A stretch of 5,626 nt of DNA from Kaftiobacterium sp035693805 (GTDB taxonomy: Bacteria > Sysuimicrobiota > Sysuimicrobiia > Sysuimicrobiales > Kaftiobacteriaceae). A program made the position numbers and the translations under genes. Positions 1-5,626 of the stretch are shown piece after piece. The notes beneath the pieces are model-generated. The model ran no database searches and had not been told where the DNA came from. It saw only the letters and a list, made by a program, of their open reading frames with translations. The DNA is taken from the NCBI GenBank assembly GCA_035693805.1, contig DASSGA010000103.1, forward strand, positions 1 through 5,626, given 5' to 3'. The first letter of the stretch is position 1. Each line of letters opens with the position of its first letter.

Positions 1-61
1 CTGTCTCTCGATGCGCGATGCCGAGGCTGTGATCCGTTGGGGATGCCGCACGCGGGGCATC
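1..61. other. Non-coding edge sequence downstream of the terminator
   Basis: No gene or RNA is recognised here. A small 6-bp inverted repeat (GATGCC at 42-47, GGCATC at 56-61) lies next to the terminator and may be an accessory hairpin or chance. The rest of the neighbouring region is outside the window. Confidence 0.3.
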
Positions 62-106
62 AGGTCGAACAAGAGGGGACCTGACCTAAGCGGTTCAGGT
101 CCCCTC
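62..106 (-). terminator. Strong hairpin terminator after the propeller gene
   Basis: GAGGGGACCTGA (73-84) and TCAGGTCCCCTC (95-106) form a perfect 12-bp stem with a 10-base loop. The stem begins 27 bases after the TAA at 134-136, and on the minus strand is followed by TTGTT, a short, imperfect U-tract. Its position just past the distal TAA, rather than next to the TAG at 326, supports the view that the gene originally ended at 134. The stem is symmetrical and could also work for a plus-strand transcript, but no plus-strand gene leads into it. Confidence 0.7.
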
Positions 107-133
107 CACAGTGCAGGGCGGGCGTCGACCCTG

Positions 134-1986
134 TTACGGCCCCAGAATCAGCCCGTAGATATTCTGGTCCAGTCCACCAGCGTTGGCGCAATTATCGGGA
201 CCCCAGGCGGTTCCCGAAAACACGCGACATTGCCAGACATCGAAGCCGTCCGTGCCGTCGTCGGGGGCAACCGCCGGGTCGTCATACCGTGGATCTGTCC
301 CTGTGACCGTGTCGCGCGAATCCGTCTAGACCATGGCAACGGTCGTGCCGGCAACGTCGACGTAGTTGTAGTCGCCGAAGAACGGCACGTCCCGGTTGCC
401 GAACTGCTCATAGTTCTGAAGGTACGCCACGTCCGAAGCCTTCGCGTGGCTCCATGTCCCTCCGCCGTCGGTCGACCACGAGTACCAGGTCTCGAGCCCT
501 CTGCCCGCGATGGCTTTCGCGGCCCCGCCGACCCATAGGTTGCCGAACGGGACCGTTCGATAATCGCCGACGGTTCCAGGCGGCCCGCTCGCATTGTCAT
601 TGCGACTGTCCTGGTAGACGACGTAGAGCAGCCCATTGTCGATGTCGATGTCAGAATAGAACTGGTGCCCCGTCGTCTGGGGATCGACCCGACTCGGTGT
701 CGACCAGGTGGCCCCTCCATTCACCGTCTTACTGAAGTAAATCGAGCCCTGGCTTCCCGTGCCGGGGTCGATCGTACCGTATGTGGAGCCAGTCGCCGTC
801 TGCGAACCCGGCACGCTCGCCTCCACGACGATGTAGGCCTCGTCGCCTTCGCCGCTGACCGGATCGGCGGTGATGCGCGGACCGCTGTCGGCACGCCCGA
901 AAGCATAGCCCGACTGGCAGGCCTGTGGGCCATCACCGCAATCGCGGCGGCGTGCGCCCGAAGGCGACCGGTCGGTCATGTCCCAATGGATGAACTCAAA
1001 CGCAACTGCCGGCTTCGTGAACGACCGGCCTCCGTTCGTGGACTTCACCCAGGCTACCGCATCGCGCTGCTTCTGCGGAACGTCCTGACCCGGCGTGAAG
1101 TCGAACTGACGCCACGCAACAAAGACGGCGCCGGTCCGCGAGATGCCGATGTCGCACGACTGGTTACCGTGAATCCCCTCGGAGATCTTCTGGATCGAGA
1201 ACGTGCGGCCGCCGTCGGACGAGCGCGCGAACTCGACGAAGTTGTTGCCGGCGCCCGTGAATCGAGCCCAGCAGAGATAGACGTTGCCCTGGAACGGGCT
1301 CTCCGCTCTCTTGTCGGCCTCGACCTCGATCTTGTCCTCGAAGTGCCCGATCCCAAACGGCGTCGGCGTCCCGCGTGAAACGAGCCTCGTGAACTCGTAC
1401 GTCGGCGCCGCGCCGGACGGCCAGTGGTAGCGCGCGAGCCAGATCGAGCCATTCACTGGTCGGACTCGGTTGAAGGCGATTCCCGCGTAGTAGAGGTGAT
1501 TAGCCCGATCCCACGCCTGGACGGGATCACCCGCACCCAACACAAACCGATAGAGAGGCGACGCCTGCCCCGCCGTGGATGTATCCGTCGGATAGCCTGG
1601 AACCAGGCTGTTTGTCCAGGTCGCGCCGCCGTCGGACGAGTAGTAGAAGCCTGCCCAGGCATCGCCGATCGTCTGCACCGTGCAGTAGTCGTTCGCACCT
1701 GCGGTCATGTACTGCGGGCTTATCGGATTGACAGCGACCGTGGGCTCGTTCTGCTGCCGCTCGCCGCTGCCTTCGGGGGTCCCATCACCCGCAGGCGGCG
1801 CACCATCCGGCGACGGATCACTGGATTCGTCTGAACAGTTCAGGATCGTTGGGTCTGTGAGGCCGTCGTGGTGGACGTAAGATTGGTCGCTGACCTTGAC
1901 GTCGCCTGGATGGTCACCGTGAAGTTCGTGAAGAGCAGCACGACGGCGAGACACGTCGCCACCAATAGCGATAGATGCCTCCTCAT
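134..1986 (-). pseudogene. Secreted Asp-box (BNR) beta-propeller, sialidase-like protein, disrupted by a frameshift and a premature TAG
   Basis: From the ATG at 1986 the first frame gives a clear signal peptide (MRRH, then hydrophobic LSLLVATCLAVVLLF, then TNFTVTIQA; no lipobox) and then stops after 48 codons. The body is in another frame: from about 1903 it reads DVKVSDQSYVHHDG, RQQNEPTVAVNP and ANDYC. One extra base near 1903-1905 would join the two. The body has five Asp-box repeats: SSDGGATW (about 1639-1616), SSDGGRTF (1219-1199), STNGGRSF (1042-1019), TVNGGATW (727-704) and STDGGGTW (475-452). These are the loop motif of sialidase-type beta-propellers. A TAG at 326-328 interrupts it after DYNYVDVAGTTVAMV, but the same frame continues TDSRDTVTGTDPRY, DGTDGFDVWQCRVF and GLDQNIYGLILGP to a TAA at 134-136. 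The repaired protein would be about 617 residues with eight cysteines, two of them past the TAG. The sialidase catalytic residues were not identified, so substrate and activity are unknown. It could be a true pseudogene or carry sequencing errors. If annotated naively, the open frame is 326-1993. Confidence 0.8.
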
Positions 1987-2089
1987 GACGCACCCCTCGC
2001 TGTTCTCAGATCACTGTAACCCAAGCAGATCGGATGGAGAGAGGAATCCAGATTAGGAAGGGACTTAAAGGTTGAGGCTTTGCCGGGGG
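1987..2089. other. Spacer between ahcY and the propeller gene
   Basis: This 103-base spacer is the only sizeable gap between genes in the window. It holds the distal arm of the inverted repeat next to ahcY and the ribosome-binding site of the propeller gene. A TACAGT on the minus strand roughly 20 bases before that ribosome-binding site could act as a weak -10, but I see no matching -35. A separate promoter for the propeller gene is therefore possible but not shown. Confidence 0.4.
1993..1998 (-). promoter_or_regulatory. Ribosome-binding site that fixes the propeller-gene start
   Basis: GAGGGG on the minus strand lies 6 bases upstream of the ATG at 1984-1986. This supports that ATG, in the signal-peptide frame, as the original start. 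The GTG at 1991-1993, which opens the long body frame, overlaps this site by one base and has no comparable site of its own at a proper distance. The long body frame is therefore probably not initiated at its own first codon. Confidence 0.65.
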
Positions 2090-2103
2090 CTACGTCCCTT
2101 CCT
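2055..2103 (-). repeat. Perfect 10-bp inverted repeat straddling the ahcY stop
   Basis: AGGAAGGGAC at 2055-2064 is exactly complementary to GTCCCTTCCT at 2094-2103, with a 29-base loop between. The gene-proximal arm lies in the last ahcY codons (Glu-Glu-Gly-Thr) and the ahcY stop falls in the loop. The transcript could fold into a long-loop hairpin that also holds a small GGC-AAA-GCC stem. No U-run follows the distal arm, so it is not a classical intrinsic terminator. It may stabilise the mRNA 3' end, attenuate read-through into the propeller gene, or be coincidental. Confidence 0.45.
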
Positions 2104-3343
2104 CCCAGGACTGGAGGTACTTCTTCTGTTCCGGGGTCAACTCGTCGATGCCGATGTCCATGGCGTCCAGCTTGAGGCGCGCCACGGCCTGGTCGATGTC
2201 CGACGGCACCGTGTAGACGTTCGGCTCGAGGCTCTTCCCCTGCCGGGCGAGGTACTCCGCGGACAACGCTTGATTGGCGAAGCTCATGTCCATCACCGCG
2301 GCCGGGTGGCCTTCCGCGGCGGCGAGGTTGAGCAGCCGCCCTTCGGCGAGCAGGTAGAGCCGCCGGCCGTCCGCCATCCGGTACTCCTGCACGAACTCCC
2401 GAACCTCGCGCGTACTGGCGGCCATGTCAGACAGCGCCGGGATATCGATCTCCACGTTGAAGTGGCCGCTGTTGGCGAGGATCGCCCCGTCCTTCATCGA
2501 CGCGAAGTGCTCCTTGCGCAGCACGGAGCGGTTCCCCGTCACAGTAATGAAGACATCACCGACGCTGGCCGCCTCGCCGACGGGCATCACCTGGTAGCCT
2601 TCCATCACCGCTTCCAGGGCGTGCAGCGGGGAGACCTCGGTGACGACGACCTGTGCCCCCATCCCCCGGGCGCGCATGGCGAGCCCGCGCCCGCAGGAAC
2701 CGTAGCCGCAGACGACCATCGTCTTCCCGGCCAGCAGCAAGTTGGTCGCGCGCAGCAGGCCGTCGATGGTGGACTGCCCGGTGCCATAGCGGTTGTCGAA
2801 GAGGTGCTTCGTCTTCGCGTCGTTGACCGCGACGATGGGGTATCTCAGCGCCCCGTCGCGAGCCATCGCCCGAAGGCGGATGACCCCGGTCGTCGTCTCT
2901 TCCGTGCCCGCGACGATGTCGGTGAGGAGTTCCTTCCGGTCGTGGTGGATGGTCGAGACAAGGTCCGCGCCGTCGTCCATCGTGAGGTGCGGCTTGAGGT
3001 CGAGGGTCTGGTGGATGTGCCGGTAGTACGTGTCGCGGTCCTCGCCCTTGATCGCGAACACCGCGATCTGCTCCTCGACGAGGGCGGCGGCGACGTCATC
3101 CTGCGTGGACAGGGGGTTGCTGGCGCACAAGCGCACCTGCGCGCCGCCGGCGACGAGGGTCCGCATCAGCCCCGCCGTCTCCGAGGTGACGTGGAGGCAG
3201 GCCGCGAGGCGCAGGCCCCGGAGCGGCCGCTCCGCGGCGAAGCGCGACCGGATGCGCTGGAGCACGGGCATCTCGGTCTCGGCCCACTCGATGCGCTGCC
3301 GGCCCTTGCGGACCAGGCCCATGTCTTTGACGTGGTGCTCCAT
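2090..3343 (-). CDS. ahcY: Adenosylhomocysteinase (S-adenosylhomocysteine hydrolase), short form
   Basis: This NAD-dependent cytosolic enzyme reversibly hydrolyses S-adenosylhomocysteine to adenosine and homocysteine. It removes the inhibitory by-product of SAM-dependent methylation and feeds the methyl cycle. The protein has 417 residues. Visible signatures: HVTSETA (His51, substrate pocket), DDGADLV (123-129), EETTTGV (148-154), NDAKTKHLFDN (174-184, with Lys179 and Asp183 matching the catalytic Lys/Asp of the human enzyme), the Rossmann NAD loop GYGSCGRG (213-220), NSGHFNVEID (His294) and LLAEGRLLNLAAAEGHP (331-347). It ends in ELTPEQKKYLQSWEEGT, without the C-terminal Lys...Tyr extension that closes over NAD in the longer eukaryotic and many bacterial enzymes. 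This fits the short type known from archaea and Thermotoga. The ATG at 3341-3343 is 6 bases after the rpoD stop and has no good Shine-Dalgarno, so coupled re-initiation after rpoD is likely. The next in-frame ATG is 7 codons later. The stop is TAG. Confidence 0.97.
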   Translation of the reverse strand: MEHHVKDMGLVRKGRQRIEWAETEMPVLQRIRSRFAAERPLRGLRLAACLHVTSETAGLMRTLVAGGAQVRLCASNPLSTQDDVAAALVEEQIAVFAIKGEDRDTYYRHIHQTLDLKPHLTMDDGADLVSTIHHDRKELLTDIVAGTEETTTGVIRLRAMARDGALRYPIVAVNDAKTKHLFDNRYGTGQSTIDGLLRATNLLLAGKTMVVCGYGSCGRGLAMRARGMGAQVVVTEVSPLHALEAVMEGYQVMPVGEAASVGDVFITVTGNRSVLRKEHFASMKDGAILANSGHFNVEIDIPALSDMAASTREVREFVQEYRMADGRRLYLLAEGRLLNLAAAEGHPAAVMDMSFANQALSAEYLARQGKSLEPNVYTVPSDIDQAVARLKLDAMDIGIDELTPEQKKYLQSWEEGT

Positions 3344-3349
3344 CGGGGC

Positions 3350-4436
<1,087 letters not shown>

Positions 4437-4462
<26 letters not shown>

Positions 4463-5626
4463 GGCCGTCACCTCCCTTCCGGGAGGTCTCTGTGACTCCA
4501 ATTAGATTTACATACTCTGTTTGCAGGCGGCGAACCTGCTCGACATCCCCCGACGCCTGCGCGGCCCCGATGGCCTTGGCCAGCGCCTCGCGCGCTCGGG
4601 CGGCGGGCTGCCGTTCCACGATGTATCCCACTGCGTCTCGCACTGCCCTCTCCTTGTCTTTTTCCACGACCGGCGGATCCTCGAACAGCAGCCCCAGCAG
4701 CAGCCGTTCCGCCGCCTCATCCTCGATCCGGCTGCGCAGCGCGTCGGCGTCGGCGTCGGGCGCACCGAACAATGCGCCGGCGAGCGCGCGGTGGGCCGGA
4801 TCGGCGAAATCCTCGGCCCGGAGGCGCTCGGCTATCGCCTCGCGCAGCATCGGCTCGTGCACCATGAGGTGCAGCAGCAGCCGCTCGGCCTGCCGCTGCG
4901 CCCGGTCGGAATCGGTCGCCACCACGCCCGGGTCGGCGGTGGATGCGCCCGCGCCGGCCGATGCCGGCCGTGGGCTCACACCCTTTCGGTACCGCCGCAG
5001 GCGCTGCCGTACAGCATCCTCCCGCACGTCGAACCGCTCCGCGAGGAGACGCAGGTACTCGGTCTGGCGCACCGGATTCGTCACGGCGGCCAGAGGCGGC
5101 ACGAGCTCGTCCACGATCTGGACCTTGCCCTCCACCGTCCGCGCATCGTGCCGCGCGGCCACCATCGCCATCTCGTACTCGAAGACCGGCAGCGCCTGCT
5201 CGACCAGCCGCCGGAATGCCTCCGCGCCGTGCGTGCGGAGGAACTCATCCGGATCGCCGCTGGGGAGGAGGACCACCCGCACCGGGAGGTCGGCCTCTTC
5301 GAACAGGGCCATCGCCCGCTCCATCGCCGCCTGGCCTGAGGCGTCGGCGTCATAGACGATCGTCGCCTGCGACGCCAGGCGCTTCATCACGAGCACCTGG
5401 TCCGCCGTGAGCGATGTCCCCAGCGACGCAGCCGCGTTCGTGATCCCGAACTGGTGGGCGGTGAGGACGTCCATGTTCCCCTCGACGACCACGATCTCGT
5501 CCTGCTTCCGCACGGCGTCCCGGGCCCAGTTCAGGGCATACAGCGTGCGCCCCTTGACGAAAACGGCCGTTTCCTTCGAGTTCAGGTACTTCGGCTCACT
5601 CCCGTCGAGGGTCCGGCCCCCGAAGG
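4437..5626 (-). CDS. dnaG: DNA primase DnaG, C-terminal part (5' end beyond window)
   Basis: DnaG synthesises the short RNA primers that start Okazaki fragments, and works with the replicative helicase DnaB. The open frame runs from the window edge (first whole codon at 5624) to a TGA at 4437-4439. That gives 395 residues of a protein normally near 600, so the N-terminal zinc-binding domain and the first part of the polymerase core lie outside the window. The visible part begins with GRTL..SEPKYLNS and KGRTLYALNWA, typical of the primase core. The Toprim domain follows: VVVEGNMDV (Glu48 of the visible part), ASLGTSLT, and YDADASGQAA (Asp92 and Asp94). The Glu-to-Asp spacing of 44 equals that of E. 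coli E265/D309. GDPDEF follows at about 122-128. After an Ala/Pro-rich linker, a Leu-rich helical region from about residue 245 resembles the C-terminal helicase-interaction domain. A GTG at 5511-5513 is internal, not a start. The 3' end overlaps rpoD by 26 bases. Confidence 0.97.
4468..4475 (-). promoter_or_regulatory. Shine-Dalgarno of rpoD inside the dnaG coding sequence
   Basis: On the minus strand GGAGGTGA lies 5 bases before the rpoD ATG at 4462 and matches the 16S anti-Shine-Dalgarno very well. It also encodes part of the dnaG tail (Lys-Gly-Gly-Asp), so ribosomes finishing dnaG pass directly over the rpoD initiation site. The site fixes the rpoD start and suggests translational coupling of the two genes. 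Confidence 0.9.

Noticed and set aside
326..328. Amber codon reassignment or pyrrolysine insertion at the internal TAG
   Set aside because: TAG terminates rpoD and ahcY in the same window, no suppressor machinery is visible, and the site fits a Trp-to-stop change.
148..720. A 190-codon minus-strand frame covering the end of the propeller gene
   Set aside because: It is in a different frame from both the propeller body and its read-through tail, is Arg/Thr/Ser-rich, and shows no family motif. It does not explain the sequence beyond the TAG.
11..1834. Plus-strand frames opposite the propeller gene (11-538, 665-1378, 1424-1834)
   Set aside because: They are antisense to sequence with five well-spaced Asp boxes on the minus strand, and their translations contain no recognisable motif.
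1951..1953. Lipoprotein signal (Cys12 in the propeller signal peptide)
   Set aside because: The residues before the cysteine are Val-Ala-Thr, with Thr at -1, which is a poor lipobox. The cysteine also lies in the middle of the hydrophobic core.
4492..5355. Long plus-strand frames opposite dnaG
   Set aside because: They are Ser/Arg/Ala-rich shadows of dnaG with no recognisable domain or ribosome-binding site.

Overview
The window is high-GC bacterial DNA, and every supportable gene is on the minus strand. Reading in the direction of transcription (high to low coordinates) the order is: the C-terminal two thirds of DNA primase (dnaG, cut by the window edge), the primary sigma factor (rpoD/sigA), S-adenosylhomocysteine hydrolase (ahcY), and a secreted beta-propeller (sialidase-like, Asp-box) gene that is broken in two places. 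No RNA genes, CRISPR arrays or insertion sequences were seen.

The first three genes form a tight unit. dnaG overlaps rpoD by 26 bases, and the rpoD Shine-Dalgarno lies inside the dnaG tail. rpoD and ahcY are only 6 bases apart. dnaG-rpoD is the conserved core of the bacterial macromolecular-synthesis operon (replication priming plus housekeeping transcription). ahcY adds recycling of the methylation by-product SAH. The 370-residue sigma factor is the short SigA type, and the short AHCY is the type also seen in Thermotoga and archaea. Together these suggest a high-GC Terrabacteria-like lineage (Chloroflexota, Armatimonadota, Firmicutes or a relative); I cannot place it more finely by eye.

The last 2 kb (about 134-1986) encode a secreted protein with five Asp-box repeats. 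Its signal peptide is in a different frame from the body, and a single missing base near 1903-1905 would explain this. Near the C-terminus an in-frame TAG at 326-328 sits where related propeller strands have an aromatic residue. Beyond it the same frame continues with convincing family-like sequence for 63 codons to a TAA at 134-136, followed 27 bases later by a strong hairpin terminator (73-106). The gene is therefore either a recent pseudogene or an otherwise intact gene carrying two sequencing/assembly errors. TAG is also the natural stop of rpoD and ahcY, which argues against a reassigned amber codon.

I found no convincing undescribed system. The most informative observation is the double lesion in the propeller gene.
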